Shown: positions 24,938 to 38,060, numbered from the stretch's first letter. The stretch is 64,000 nucleotides of DNA from Colius striatus (GCF_028858725.1 NC_084774.1:2206001-2270000); one strand, 5' to 3'. Made by a program: numbers and translations. The notes: a model not told the origin generated them from the letters alone.

Positions 24938-27900
24938 GGAACCAAAAACATTCCTGAAGGGAAGACACTGGGTCCATCCAGCAGCCAGGTGGGGAGGGCA
25001 GCTTCAGCAGAGGGGCTGTGCTGGTGTTGCAGGTGAAGCAGCTCCCATTGTCAGTCTGCCCTGTGAAACACCCAAACCAGCCCTCGCTGCACCGCGGGGT
25101 GTCGAGAGCGGCTGCGGCACAGCGCGACGCTGGTGCCAGTGTGTGGGTGCCCAGTGTGCAACGAGCCAACCTACACACAGCTGAGACTGTGCTTTATGTC
25201 ATGTCTGCACAGGGATGGGCGCTGGGGGTCAGCAAGCAGCACCCTGCCAGTACATCCTGAGCTGTGCTCATGCACAGCCTGACACAGCCTAAGTCTGGTG
25301 AGCGAGTCCTTCCCCTGGCATGGAGATGAGTGAGTGATCATCCAGCACCTGCTGGGGTGAGGGTCCCATTCCTATTGCCCTCTGGTCCTTCTACAACACC
25401 ACAGTCGTTACCAAGTCATACACAAGAGTGACCAGGCCCAGCCCATCCACCCTGGGCGATGGCCTCTCCACCTTGGGCACTGTGTTGTTCATGCACAGAT
25501 GGTGCTTCGCTCCATCATCCACACACCTGGACCTCATGCAGTTCATTTTACCCTGTCTCCTGTGATCTTTTTATCTGGTGACACCTGAGGAGCAGCTGGG
25601 GTTTGGGGTGAGGCTGCACAGCCCTCTGCAGTGCTGGTGCATGGGCATCACCCTCTGCAGTACCCAGGGAGGGGGCTGTGCTGGGAGGTGCTGTTTGTGT
25701 GCACACGCCTGTGCTGTGGACATGCTGCATCCCCTCAGGAAGGTCCTGGTCCATTCAAGCAAAGTGAAGGCTTTAAAAGACACCCAGGCTGTGCCTTCCA
25801 GAGAGGTGCTCCTCAGGGCAGCCAGCCTGAGGTGTGCCCCAGTCCCTGCATCTACCTGTTGCTGGGAGCTCAGCCTGGCTCTGCATGGTGCCTCACTGCC
25901 AGAGCTGCTGCGTGGTGCTGAGCTTCTCCTCTCCAGAGAATCAGCCTGGCTGCACTGTCCCAGCCATGAGCACAGACCTTTCACTGCTCCTGTGCTGAAA
26001 TAAAGCCTTCACTCGAAGCTGTCTCTTTGCAGAGTGCTGGGGACCTGACTGCAAAGGACAGGGCAGCCCCAGTGTCTGGGTCTGGGGAGTGCACTGCTGG
26101 GGCTGTGCTCATCTCTCCACCCTGGGCGATGTTGCTGTCACAGGACAAGCGCCTTTGGGAGCAATTGGATTTCAGAGAGTATGTTCTGAGTCCCAGGGCA
26201 GCTGCAGAGGTCTCCATCCCCAGCTGCACTGGCCCTGACTGCACAATGCAACCAGTGCAGACGTGGTGGGATGGGAGCTCCACGGCTCACATGTGGCTAC
26301 CAGGGCTGGGAGAGGGCTGCGGCTGGTGCCACGGTGTGGATGCCTCAGCCCTGTGGGACAGTGCCAGGCAATACTTCAGTCAAATATTGGCATCCCAAGG
26401 AGGTAAAAATGGGCAAACCCCAACCTGTGTCCAACTTTTGCAAGTTCTCAGCCCTGAGGGCACGTGAAAGGCCTCTGGCACAGTGGGCAGAGAAAGAGGA
26501 TGGGGATGTGAGGTGGGGAGCAAAGGAAAGGGGCTCAGGAGGGAGGGAAGGCAGGAGCAGCCCCTCTCACCCTGGGCAGCAGCTGCAGCCAGAAATGTCT
26601 CAGTCCTTATTTTCTGCTGAGGACAAAAGCCATCAACAAAGTCCTAATTAAAAAACAACCGTGAAGTAAAAAGCACAGCTAATTGCTTTTTGACTGCAGA
26701 ACAAAAGCTGCTCCTCTGCTTAGTTACACTGTGAAAATAAGAAGAATTTAAACAGGAATTATGAGTAATCACACAAGCAAAGAAACCAGAGTGAATGCCT
26801 ATAGAAACCTGACTGCATGCCTGAGCACAAAGAGCAGGCAGCAGCTGTAAGAGAGGGATGACAGGGAAGGTATTTAAGACTCATTACATTGAGCTAATTG
26901 GCTGCTCCTCAAGTACCTTCCTCCTCAGGCACTCCAAGCACCTCGTGCATCCTGGTGAACTGAAGCTCCACAATGCTCCAGAGGAGTTCTACAGGTCAAA
27001 ATCAGGTGGGAAGTATTAACTCTCTTTGCTTGCTCATCTTGATTTGGCACAGCATCTCTTTCCTCATGTGTTCCCTAAGCCCCTCCTGTCACCAAACCCT
27101 GCCCCACATCCAGGCAGCACTGGGGCTGCTCAGTTAGAAGCACCTTCCCAGCAAGAAGAACCCTGTAGAGTTCGTGCCAGCCATAAACACATCTGCAGCT
27201 GTGGCTGTGGGACTTCAGGGAAACAGCTGCCTAACCTGTCTGCCCTATTAAACAACTGGTGTAAGAGCTTTGCCTTGTGTCTGACTCTGGTACAGAAAGC
27301 CTGGAAGAAGCTCCAGGTACATCCTGTGGTTTCAGATCTGGGTGTGGTGGAGCAGGAGTGTTTCATGGTTATAGGATGTTCATGGGTTGCAGCACTTAGG
27401 GCACCTGGGATCAGTCTCAGTTTCATGTTGTAGGCCTCTTGTCTGACCTTATTCCAGCCAAATCAGCAGGAATCCTGCACTTTGGCACCAGGCTGGCCCA
27501 GGGCTCTTACCAGGGAGGTGCTGAGCAATGCTGGGAGCTTTGGAAACCAGACCTGCAGTCCTTCTGTGCCTGCTTCTGCAGTTGGACCAAGGGATTGCAA
27601 AGATGCCTGCCTGGCTCTCCTTTGCTTCACCTCCTTCCATGCTGATGCTCTGGTGCTGGGAACAAGTCACGACAGCAAACTGGGCTCCTGCTGAGCTGAG
27701 ACCTTGTGCTTCTCAAGCAAAAGCTGACAACTAAAGATAACCTTGTGCTGGACTGCTGCACAGGTAAATCCTATCCCCTGGCCAGATTTACCCTGCTCTT
27801 GCCACAAAGACAGAAATGCTCCTTGAGCAGGGGCTGGATGATGGGTTGTTATAGGAGTGTGGACACATTAGAGGTCAGAGCATTCCCCTCCCAGCTCTAC

Positions 27901-30900
27901 AAAGGATAAATATATCCAGGACAGCCTTTGCAGCTGCTCATTCAACCTGTTCCTCGGACCCTTTTGGCTAATGGGCTCCACAAGGTCCTTCACCGAGCTG
28001 AAGCTCAATGGAAGCTGTTTGGAAGCCCGAGGTTCAGAGGGGGCCAGGCTGCTCCCAGGCACATTCCTCTGCAGTCCCTGGAATTTAGAAGCAACAGGGA
28101 GGGTGGTGCTGGCAGGTGGAGGCAGTTCACTCTCATCTATGGGATCACTGAATTTCAGGGCTCTAGAAAGGACTTGCAGACAGAATAAGGCAAAAGGCTG
28201 GTGGATCTCTCAGCTGGATAAGGTCAGGTGGGACTCCTGCTTATCTTCCAAATACTCTGCTGTTTCTGCACATACTGCTCTTAACATCACCCTCCATTTA
28301 AGGGGAGCCATGGCAGCTGCTGGGCAAGAAATCCTATGGTAACAACCACCTGAACTCCTTGCACCAAGCCACACAGCCCCTCTCTCTGCCCAACCTCTTC
28401 CTCACCCTCCTCTGCTTGTGGAACTGCCCTTAGGCCATCCCATACAGTGTCAGAGGTGGCACATGCCAAAGCCATCAGAGTGTGGCTGATTCTGTTTGCA
28501 TGTGCCTCTTGGCGTTAGAGATGTGGCCTTTGTTAGTTGTGTCTCTAATTCTTCTCCTACTAAGCACATTAGTTGCTATGGAAACAATTATTTCATTGGT
28601 GTGAGTAATCTTCATGACAGCCACAAAAGCAGCAAAAAGTCACTTCATATGCTGCACCTTCTACTTAATTCAGTTAGTTGCTAATTAGCTCTTCCCTTGA
28701 AAGCAGTCAAAATCTCTGCCACCAATAATCTGTAGGGAAAACCAGAGAGTTTTGACTGGCTGCTTTGATCATTTTGTGCTAAGTTGGCATGAATCAGAGA
28801 AACCCACCAGGAAGATGCTGGAGCACCAAGCACTGTTCTGTCCCTCAGTGGAGGAGGAGCAGAGGATGTCAGCTGGAGGCAGGAAGCACCCAGCAACTCA
28901 GCAGTGCCTGAACCACCAAGCAGAGCAGAAAGGGCCTGTGGGGTCCCAGCCTTATGCAGCTGACAAAGTCCTTGTGATGTACACAGAGCAGAGTTACAGA
29001 TCACAACCTGGGCAACTGTGACAATCAGATCTGAAATCACAGCAAGAAGAATGGAAAGTCCAGCAGAGAAGGAAAAGTCCCCAAATTAGGTCCTGTTAGA
29101 GATCTACGTTGTGGTTGACTGTTGTCTTGAGCAAGATCTAGATCAGGATACAAGGTTGAGTGAGAACCTAGTGGCAGCTGGTCAGATGAAGGGATGGCCC
29201 TTGGTTACCTTCAATAACTATAACCATGAAAACCACGGCTCTAGGAGACCCCACACGTGTGGGACCACCTCAGAGCAATGGGCTGGGTGAGTGTTTGGAC
29301 CTGCACAGAGGTTCATCACATAAGCACAAGTGACCAGCCATGCATCTTGCTGAAGTTTCTCCTTTGATGATATTCCATGTACAAGCCTCTCCTCCCCTGG
29401 GGAAGGTGCTGGCTGCTGAGAAGCCCAGCACACAGAGCTGCAGCACAACAGTAACAGCAAGTCTCTGCACTCGCTGTGCTGATTGGCTTTTTGCACAGTG
29501 GGTGAAGAGTCCTGGTCAGGGACAGCAATCACACCAGGGCTGGGAGGCTGCAGCCTCCCAGAACAGTCACATGGGGATTCCATGGAGGACACCTCACTTG
29601 GGAGCCCACCAGGGCTCGTGCACTCCAGGCTGAGCAACTCCTGCTGAGCAAGACTGGAAACTCTCTTCTTTTGTGCCAGGCAGGAGGAGAAAATGTTGTT
29701 TCTTGCCACATGCCAACATAATGTGTCCTTGTGTGATGAGAGAAACAGAAGTGTGTCACAGGGACTCTGTGAGCATCTCCCTGCTGAGCACCACAACCAG
29801 CAGCCCCCATCTGCAGCCAGCACAGCTCTGGCTCTGCCAGGACAGACTCTGCTCTGCCCCACGTCAGATGTGTCCTACACCTCAGCATCCCCTGGGCACA
29901 GGGGCTTCAAAAAGTGAACCCTTATTTGCAATATACCAAAGGTTATCCAAGGCTTTACATTGATGGGACATGATTCCATTTCCAAATCAGGCAAGTGTGA
30001 ATTGTTTTGCACCAGTGCCTGTCTCGGGGTGACCCCGTCCCACAGCGTGGGCTGCCCTGGGAGGAAGGAGCCTCAGTCACTGCCTCCCCAGCTCCCTTGT
30101 GCCTGAAGGAGGACTCAGAGGAGGAGACTAAATGCTTGCAAATAGGGCAGGGTCAGGTCAAGCAATCTATTTTCTGTCTCCTCCCAGCAACTCCATCATT
30201 ATTAGAAGGTGCTGATGCCTCCAGAATGATAAACAAGAGCAGAGGAGCTGCAAGGGAAGGTCACTGGTAACCACAGGTGAGACAGGCTGATTGCTTTTTC
30301 ATACTGCCAAGTGAGGCATTTTGCTTGTCAAGTGTCACCCTCTGGGCTGAACTGGACCCATAAGGTACTTCTTATCCCACCTGACACACAGAGGCCAGGC
30401 CAGTTTCTGGCTTCCCTTGGCACAGCTCTCCGTGTCCAGGTGTGGGGGCACAGAGCTGATGTGCAGCCAACCCACTCCAGCACCTCTATTGCCCAAACAA
30501 AACCAGCTTCTCCATCTCACAGTCCCTACAGGCAGCTTAAAGTGTCTCCAGCTCTGACACCCTCACTTCTCACCCTGCACACCATCCCTTTCTCCTTACA
30601 TCCCTGGGTGCATCCACCTGTGCAGCATTTCACACAGGGACCATAAGCCAGGGCTGCATTGAGGTCTGGCCCGAGGGCAACTTCAAGAGCATCTTGGAAA
30701 GCTGGACTTGCTGTAAGGACTTGAAGGCTCAGATTCAGCTGGCCAGGTTGCAGCTAGATCTCTTATTAGCTGCTCAAGGTTTCATTTGCAAGGACTGCTA
30801 CACAGAGGTGGAAAACGAGCCCTTTCAGAAGCTTTCAGGTGGGTGAATTCCCTGATACAGATCCTGACTGCTTCAAAAAGCTTGTGTCTCTGCCCCTGGT

Positions 30901-31201
30901 CGTTGGGCCTTTCCTGGGGTGCTGATGGTGGGCACCAATACAATGCCCTGACTGAAGGACCCCTGGGATTTCTTGCTGCAGGGCTCAGCCCAGCTTAGGG
31001 CAGCTCCCCTTGTCAGGAGCAGGATGCTGGGAGCAGTGGGAAAACCCCTGCACATCACTCACATCATCACAGACATCACTGCAGTGACAGCAAGAGCCTT
31101 TCAAGGTCCTCTGTGCCACCTCATGGGAAACCTCAGATCCACACTTGGTGCAGCTGAAACCCCAGATCCACTGCCCGTGGCCCAAGGGAGCCTGGGCAAG
31201 C
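24938..31201. other. Intergenic, no gene seen; AT-rich candidate elements
   Basis: About 6.3 kb without a supportable exon. Two AT-rich stretches stand out from the GC-rich background: about 26640-26900 (TAATTA-like and AATTTAAAC cores) and 28480-28700 (listed separately). The remainder is unique sequence with short meaningless frames. Confidence 0.5.
28480..28700. promoter_or_regulatory. Candidate enhancer with RFX X-box and homeobox-like cores
   Basis: AT-rich island in GC-rich DNA. It contains GTTGCTATGGAAAC at 28572-28585, a good fit to the RFX X-box consensus, directly followed by AATTATTTCATTGG. Several TAATT/ATTA cores occur at about 28545-28560 and 28670-28690. The density of motifs and the lack of repeat similarity resemble a conserved non-coding enhancer. 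Conservation itself cannot be seen in one sequence. Confidence 0.35.
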
Positions 31202-32200
31202 TGTGCAGGAACCACTGAGGTGCCAGGGCGAGCTCCCTGTGTGCAGGAACCACTGAGGTGCCAGGGCAAGCTCCCTGTGTGCAGGAACCACTGAGGTGCC
31301 AGGGCAAGCTCCCTGTGTCCCTGTGTGCAGGAACCACTGAGGTGCCAGGGCGAGCTCCCTGTGCCCCTGTGTGCAGGAACCACTGAGGTGCCAGGGCGAG
31401 CTCCCTGTGTGCAGGAACCACTGAGGTGCCAGGGCGAGCTCCCTGTGTGCAGGAACCACTGAGGTGCCAGGGCAAGCTCCCTGTGCCCAGTAACCACTGA
31501 GGTGCCAGGATGAGCTCCCTGTGCTCCTGTGTGCAGGAACCACTGAGGTGCCAGGGCAAGCTCCCTGTGTCCCTGTGTGCAGGAACCACTGAGGTGCCAG
31601 GATGAGCTCCCTGTGTGCAGGAACCACTGAGGTGCCAGGGCAAGCTCCCTGTGCTCCTGTGCCCAGTAACCACTGAGGTGCCAGGATGAGCTCCCTGTGT
31701 CCCTGTGTGCAGGAACCACTGAGGTGCCAGGGCAAGCTCCCTGTGCTCCTGTGTGCAGGAACCACTGAGGTGCCAGGGCAAGCTCCCTGTGTGCAGGAAC
31801 CACTGAGGTGCCAGGGCGAGCTCCCTGTGCCCCTGTGTGCAGGAACCACTGAGGTGCCAGGGCGAGCTCCCTGTGCTCCTGTGTGCAGGAACCACTGAGG
31901 TGCCAGGGCAAGCTCCCTGTGTGCAGGAACCACTGAGGTGCCAGGGCGAGCTCCCTGTGTGCAGGAACCACTGAGGTGCCAGGATGAGCTCCCTGTGCCC
32001 CTGTGTGCAGGAACCACTGAGGTGCCAGGATGAGCTCCCTGTGCCCCTGTGTGCAGGAACCACTGAGGTGCCAGGGCAAGCTCCCTGTGTGCAGGAACCA
32101 CTGAGGTGCCAGGGCAAGCTCCCTGTGTGCAGGAACCACTGAGGTGCCAGGGCGAGCTCCCTGTGTGCAGGAACCACTGAGGTGCCAGGACAAGCTCCTG
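31202..32200. repeat. Minisatellite E, 38/46-bp unit
   Basis: About 24 tandem copies of a unit beginning AACCACTGAGGTGCCAGGGC and ending AAGCTCCCTGTGTGCAGG (38 bp). Roughly half the copies carry 8 extra bases (CCCTGTGY) that duplicate the end of the unit, giving 46 bp. Some copies read CCCAGTAACC instead of TGCAGGAACC. Minus-strand frames up to 402 codons are repeat by-products. Confidence 0.97.
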
Positions 32201-34338
32201 TCAAGAGGCCTGTCAGCAAGTCAGGGCAAAAGGGTCAAATTAAGCCATTAATGGGATTTTTTGCTGTTTTTAATATGAAAAGCTGTAGTGCCAGGGCAAG
32301 CTCCAAAATGGAAGGAAACTAAAACATCATCAATCCAATAAAATCTAGTGAGAGGCAAATGAACCCTTGTGACAGAGGTTACCTTCTCCTGAAAAGCCCC
32401 AGGCACGCTGCTCCCCTGCCTGTGCCACCTGAAATGTTCAAAGCTGTTCTCACCTCAGCAGCACCTTCCAGCCCCTGCTCTGGGAGTGCAGCACAATGAC
32501 TGCCCAGCTGTGCAGCAGGTACCTGCTCCACACTCCCTCCTCCCACTCATGTGTGGCATTAAGCCCCTCTCCCTCTCCCTCTCTCACACCTGGCACAGCC
32601 CAGAGATGTTTTGGTGGATTTCCTGGATCAATTCTGAAGGCTGATTATATAAACCTATGGCAGAGGACAAATAAGCTCAGGACATCTTAATTCAAAGCCC
32701 AGAGACACAAGCTCCATGAAAAGCAGGTTGCACTGCTGAGAATAAACCCCTGTCTCTGCTCACATAGCACGGTCTAAGAAGAAAGCATTTGTTAATGTTT
32801 ACCCTTGCAGCATGTGTGAAGGTCTCGGATCATTCCTTAGCTGCTTGGCTTTCAGGAGAAGCAGATGAGCACCAGCTGCTGGTCTCTTCACTCAATACAA
32901 ATGCTCTGAGGTTCTACCAGGGTGAGTGAATTGCTTTTCCCCTCCCTGACTAATAAAGGGCCATTGCTAAGCCCAGTCCTGCTCCTGAGTGCCAGAGTGC
33001 CCCTGTTTGCCCACCAGCCCTGTCCCAGAGGGGTGGCATCACTTCATCCACCACCATCACATTTTCTGCCTGCTCTTCCTGAACACATCTCTTCTGCTAC
33101 CCAGATCTCCTGGACCTGGAGCTCCTCAACCCTCTCCAGAGCCTCTGACAGCAGAGTCCCACTCTCCTGCTTGACTTCATCGTGGCCCTGCAGCCCAAAC
33201 CGCCCTGTGACCAGCGCAGGTTGGCAGATTGATGGGCATCTGCACAACCTCCACGTGCCACCAGCTCCGTGGCAGCTGCTCTGGCAGGTCAGACCTTCTC
33301 TGTCAAGCCCCAACTCTCCTTTTCTTCACAGAGTCTTTTTTCTTCACGCTCCCCTGTTGCAAATGCTGCTGCTTCCCTGTTATTTGGAGGGAGCTCTGAC
33401 AGGGCTTCTCTTAGAGGGATGATCTCTTTGAATTTGCAGCCCATAAGGGTTTAGTTTTTATTAATGCTGTTGGGAGTGGGGTTTTTAGTGCTAAGTAAGT
33501 TCCAGCCTGAGCCAAGGAGGCCGAGTATCACAGGCAGCAGAGAGAAGGATTCACAGAAGTTAAAGGTTTGGGTTTGCTTTGGGGTTTGTTTTAAAGCTGT
33601 GATTCATCTCTTTAATACAAAGAGCATTTTCTGGGACATCAGTTTAATGTATCAACACTCATGGCACAGCACTGCTCAGCCCCTCCACTCATTCCCTGCT
33701 TTTATTCAGAACAGTGAGTGCTGAACCCCAGGAGGGAGGAGAATAGCTGGAGAAGGGGCTAGAAGCCCCCCAGGCTGGCATGAGAAGGGAGTCAGCAGAT
33801 AGCTGTTCTCACACCAGCTGAGGTGTTGGAGCCCCTTTCCCCATCCAGCTGCAATCAGCAGGCTCTGCCCACCCCCTGCCCTCCACACCTCACCTCTGCT
33901 GCAGCCAAGGGAGGCTGAGAGAGTGGGACCTGCACCTCAGGGCCGGGCTGGAGCTCTGCTGGGGGTGGGCAGGGCTGAGCCCACGGTGGTGCCAGGTAGC
34001 CACGGTGGCCACGGCTCAGGCAGAGGGATGGGCAGGTGAGGGCTGCTCGGGAGGCCCCTGCTCTGAAGCCCAAAGAGCCGTCCTGCAGTGAGGAACGGCA
34101 GCCAGGCCTGACCCGAGCCCAGAGCAGATGGACAGAGGCTGGGAAGCAGATGGAGAGAAGGGAGTTTGGAGAGAAGGGAATTTGGACGTAATTGGAAGGT
34201 CCCTGAGGTGTCTTGTTAAGGAAAACACACCTCAGAGGCAGCTGAGTGTGTGAGCAGCCTGCAGCAGCCACACAAGAGCAGCCAAAGCTGCTGGGCAGCG
34301 AGTCACAACCTGCTCTGGTCACCAGTGGGGCTGAGGGA
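32201..34338. other. Intergenic, no gene seen; one stray unit of array E
   Basis: Unique sequence. At 32288-32304 a 17-bp piece, GTGCCAGGGCAAGCTCC, is identical to the core of the array E unit but is separated from the array by about 85 bp of AT-rich unique DNA. No exon or RNA gene supported. Confidence 0.5.
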
Positions 34339-37085
34339 CAGTCAGAGCTCCTGGCAGACACCCTGCCACAAGCTCACAGTCAGTCAGAGCTCCTGACAGA
34401 CACCCTGCCACAAGCTCACAGTCAGTCAGAGCTCCTGACAAACACCTTGCCACAAGCTCACAGTCAGTCAGAGCTCCTGACAGACACCCTGCCACAAGCT
34501 CACAGTCAGTCAGAGCTCCTGACAGACACCCTGCCACAAGCTCACAGTCAGAGCTCCTGACAGACACCTTGCCACAAGCTCACAGTCAGTCAGAGCTCCT
34601 GACAGACACCTTGCCACAAGCTCACAGTCAGTCAGAGCTCCTGGCAGACACCCTGCCACAAGCTCACAGTCAGTCAGAGCTCCTGACAGACACCCTGCCA
34701 CAAGCTCACAGTCAGTCAGAGCTCCTGACAGACACCCTGCCACAAGCTCACAGTCAGTCAGAGCTCCTGACAGACACCCTGCCACAAGCTCACAGTCAGA
34801 GCTCCTGACAGACACCTTGCCACAAGCTCAGTCAGTCAGAGCTCCTGACAGACACCCTGCCACAAGCTCACAGTCAGTCAGAGCTCCTGACAGACACCCT
34901 GCCACAAGCTCACAGTCAGTCAGAGCTCCTGACAGACACCTTGCCACAAGCTCACAGTCAGTCAGAGCTCCTAACAGACACCCTGCCACAAGCTCACAGT
35001 CAGAGCTCCTGACAGACACCCTGCCACAAGCTCACAGTCAGTCAGAGCTCGACAGACACCCTGCCACAAGCTCACAGTCAGTCAGAGCTCCTGACAGACA
35101 CCCTGCCACAAGCTCACAGTCAGAGCTCCTGACAGACACCCTGCCACAAGCTCACAGTCAGTCAGAGCTCGACAGACACCTTGCCACAAGCTCACAGTCA
35201 GTCAGAGCTCCTGACAGACACCCTGCCACAAGCTCACAGTCAGTCAGAGCTCCTGGCAGACACCCTGCCACAAGCTCACAGTCAGTCAGAGCTCCTGACA
35301 GACACCTTGCCACAAGCTCACAGTCAGTCAGAGCTCCTGACAGACACCCTGCCACAAGCTCACAGTCAGTCAGAGCTCCTGACAGACACCCTGCCACAAG
35401 CTCACAGTCAGAGCTCCTGACAGACACCCTGCCACAAGCTCACAGTCAGTCAGAGCTCCTGACAGACACCTTGCCACAAGCTCACAGTCAGTCAGAGCTC
35501 CTGACAGACACCTTGCCACAAGCTCACAGTCAGTCAGAGCTCCTGGCAGACACCCTGCCACAAGCTCACAGTCAGTCAGAGCTCCTGACAGACACCCTGC
35601 CACAAGCTCACAGTCAGTCAGAGCTCCTGACAGACACCCTGCCACAAGCTCACAGTCAGAGCTCCTGACAGACACCTTGCCACAAGCTCACAGTCAGTCA
35701 GAGCTCCTAACAGACATCTTGCCACAAGCTCACAGTCAGTCAGAGCTCCTGACAGACACCCTGCCACAAGCTCACAGTCAGAGCTCCTGACAGACACCCT
35801 GCCACAAGCTCACAGTCAGAGCTCCTGACAGACACCTTGCCACAAGCTCACAGTCAGTCAGAGCTCCTGACAGACACCCTGCCACAAGCTCACAGTCAGT
35901 CAGAGCTCCTGACAGACACCCTGCCACAAGCTCACAGTCAGTCAGAGCTCCTGACAGACACCCTGCCACAAGCTCACAGTCAGAGCTCCTGACAGACACC
36001 TTGCCACAAGCTCAGTCAGTCAGAGCTCCTGACAGACACCCTGCCACAAGCTCACAGTCAGTCAGAGCTCCTGACAGACACCTTGCCACAAGCTCACAGT
36101 CAGTCAGAGCTCCTGGCAGACACCCTGCCACAAGCTCACAGTCAGAGCTCCTGACAGACACCCTGCCACAAGCTCACAGTCAGTCAGAGCTCCTGGCAGA
36201 CACCCTGCCACAAGCTCACAGTCAGTCAGAGCTCCTGACAGACACCCTGCCACAAGCTCACAGTCAGTCAGAGCTCCTGGCAGACACCCTGCCACAAGCT
36301 CACAGTCAGTCAGAGCTCCTGACAGACACCTTGCCACAAGCTCACAGTCAGTCAGAGCTCCTGACAGACACCCTGCCACAAGCTCACAGTCAGTCAGAGC
36401 TCCTGACAGACACCCTGCCACAAGCTCACAGTCAGAGCTCCTGACAGACACCCTGCCACAAGCTCACAGTCAGAGCTCCTGACAGACACCCTGCCACAAG
36501 CTCACAGTCAGTCAGAGCTCCTGACAGACACCCTGCCACAAGCTCACAGTCAGTCAGAGCTCCTGACAGACACCCTGCCACAAGCTCACAGTCAGAGCTC
36601 CTGACAGACACCTTGCCACAAGCTCAGTCAGTCAGAGCTCCTGACAGACACCCTGCCACAAGCTCACAGTCAGTCAGAGCTCCTGACAGACACCCTGCCA
36701 CAAGCTCACAGTCAGAGCTCCTGACAGACACCCTGCCACAAGCTCACAGTCAGTCAGAGCTCCTGGCAGACACCCTGCCACAAGCTCACAGTCAGTCAGA
36801 GCTCCTGACAGACACCCTGCCACAAGCTCACAGTCAGTCAGAGCTCCTGGCAGACACCCTGCCACAAGCTCACAGTCAGTCAGAGCTCCTGACAGACACC
36901 TTGCCACAAGCTCACAGTCAGTCAGAGCTCCTGACAGACACCTTGCCACAAGCTCACAGTCAGTCAGAGCTCCTGACAGACACCCTGCCACAAGCTCACA
37001 GTCAGTCAGAGCTCCTGACAGACACCCTGCCACAAGCTCACAGTCAGTCAGAGCTCCTGACAGACACCCTGCCACAAGCTCACAC
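34339..37085. repeat. Minisatellite F, 38/42-bp unit
   Basis: About 2.75 kb, roughly 67 copies of a unit running GTCAGTCAGAGCTCCTGACA then GACACCCTGCCACAAGCTCA and CA (42 bp). A 38-bp form lacks one of the two GTCA motifs. Substitutions (CTGGCAG, CCTTGCC, CTAACAG) mark individual copies. A rare variant missing CA, read as CAAGCTCAGTCAGTCAG, occurs at about 34827, 36011 and 36623. This indicates duplication of blocks of about 600 bp. It is the largest array in the window. Confidence 0.98.
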
Positions 37086-38060
37086 ACCCGCTCAGAGATA
37101 GACAGAGGTGGCAGCTTCTCCCAGCACTTGGTGGCATCCTGCCCGTCCCACTCCAGGGCTGGGACCTCCAGTGGCCCCCGGGCCAGCCTGCCTCACCCTC
37201 AGCCTCATCCTCACCCTCACCCTCAGCAGCAGCAGCACAGCTCCCTCCTGGGGCTCTCTCAGCCGGAATCCCCGCGGCAGCGGCACCGCCCCGCAGCTCC
37301 CAGCGGCTCCTCGGGCCTCTTCCCATTCCCCCATCACCTTCTCCTTCCCTGGCACCCCCCAACCGGCCCCGCCGGGGGCAGCGGGTCTGGCTCCAGCCCC
37401 AGCCAAAGTGCCGGGACCCCGCGGGCTCTGGACTGCGGTGCGGGGCTCGGGACGGCGGTGCGGGGCTCTGGACGGCGGTGCGGGGCTCGGGACGGCGGTG
37501 CGGGGCTCGGGACGGCGGTGTAGGGGCTCGGGACGGCGGTGCGGGGCTCGGGACGGCGGTGTAGGGGCTCGGGACGGCGGTGCGGGGCTCGGGACTGCGG
37601 TGTAGGGGCTCGGGATGGCGGTGCGGGGCTCGGGACGGCGGTGCGGGGCTCGGGACGGCGGTGTAGGGGCTCGGGACGGCGGTGTAGGGGCTCGGGACAG
37701 CGGTGTAGGGGCTCTGGACTGTGGTGCGGGGCTCGGGACGGCGGTGCGGGGCTCTGGACTGCGGTGCGGGGCTCGGGACGGCGGTGCGGGACTCGGGACG
37801 GCGGTGCGGGGCTCAGGACGGCGATGTCGGGTCCGGACAGCGGTGCGGGGCTCGGGACTGCGGTGTCGGGTCCGGATGGCGGTGCGGGGTTCGGGACTGT
37901 GGTGCGGGGCTCGGGACGGCAGGAGCGGGCGAGAGCTGCGGGCCAGAGCGCGGCTGCGGAGAGCCCGAAAGCGAAGCGACTTTGGTGCGTGTACGTTGGT
38001 TTCTACACCCCTCTGGCGGGCAGGCAGCAGCGTGCCAGGGACGCACAGGGGGGCAGGAGA
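37086..38060. other. Orphan CpG-rich block
   Basis: High GC and dense CpG, unlike the rest of the desert. It comprises unique flanks (37086-37421 and about 37923-38060) around the CpG-bearing minisatellite G. No exon with similarity to a known protein is found on either strand. It could be a CpG island for an unannotated transcript, or simply a CpG-rich repeat. The sequence does not decide. Confidence 0.5.
37422..37922. repeat. Minisatellite G, 20/21-bp CpG-rich unit
   Basis: About 25 copies of GCGGTGCGGGGCTCGGGACG (20 bp) with a 21-bp form, GCGGTGTAGGGGCTCGGGACG. Late copies diverge (GTCGGGTCCGGA). Each unit carries about three CpG dinucleotides. Their survival suggests either recent amplification or lack of germline methylation. 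Confidence 0.95.

Noticed and set aside
30985-32219. Minus-strand frames of 322-402 codons through minisatellite E
   Set aside because: Frame persists only because the repeat lacks stop codons. The 38- and 46-bp units shift the frame from copy to copy.
2927-37085. CRISPR-like arrays
   Set aside because: Units are contiguous tandem repeats without unique spacers, and the genome is eukaryotic.
34246-37362. Gln/Ser/Leu-rich frames on both strands through minisatellite F
   Set aside because: The 42-bp unit is a multiple of three, so blocks stay open on both strands. Each 38-bp unit breaks the frame, as expected of a non-coding repeat.
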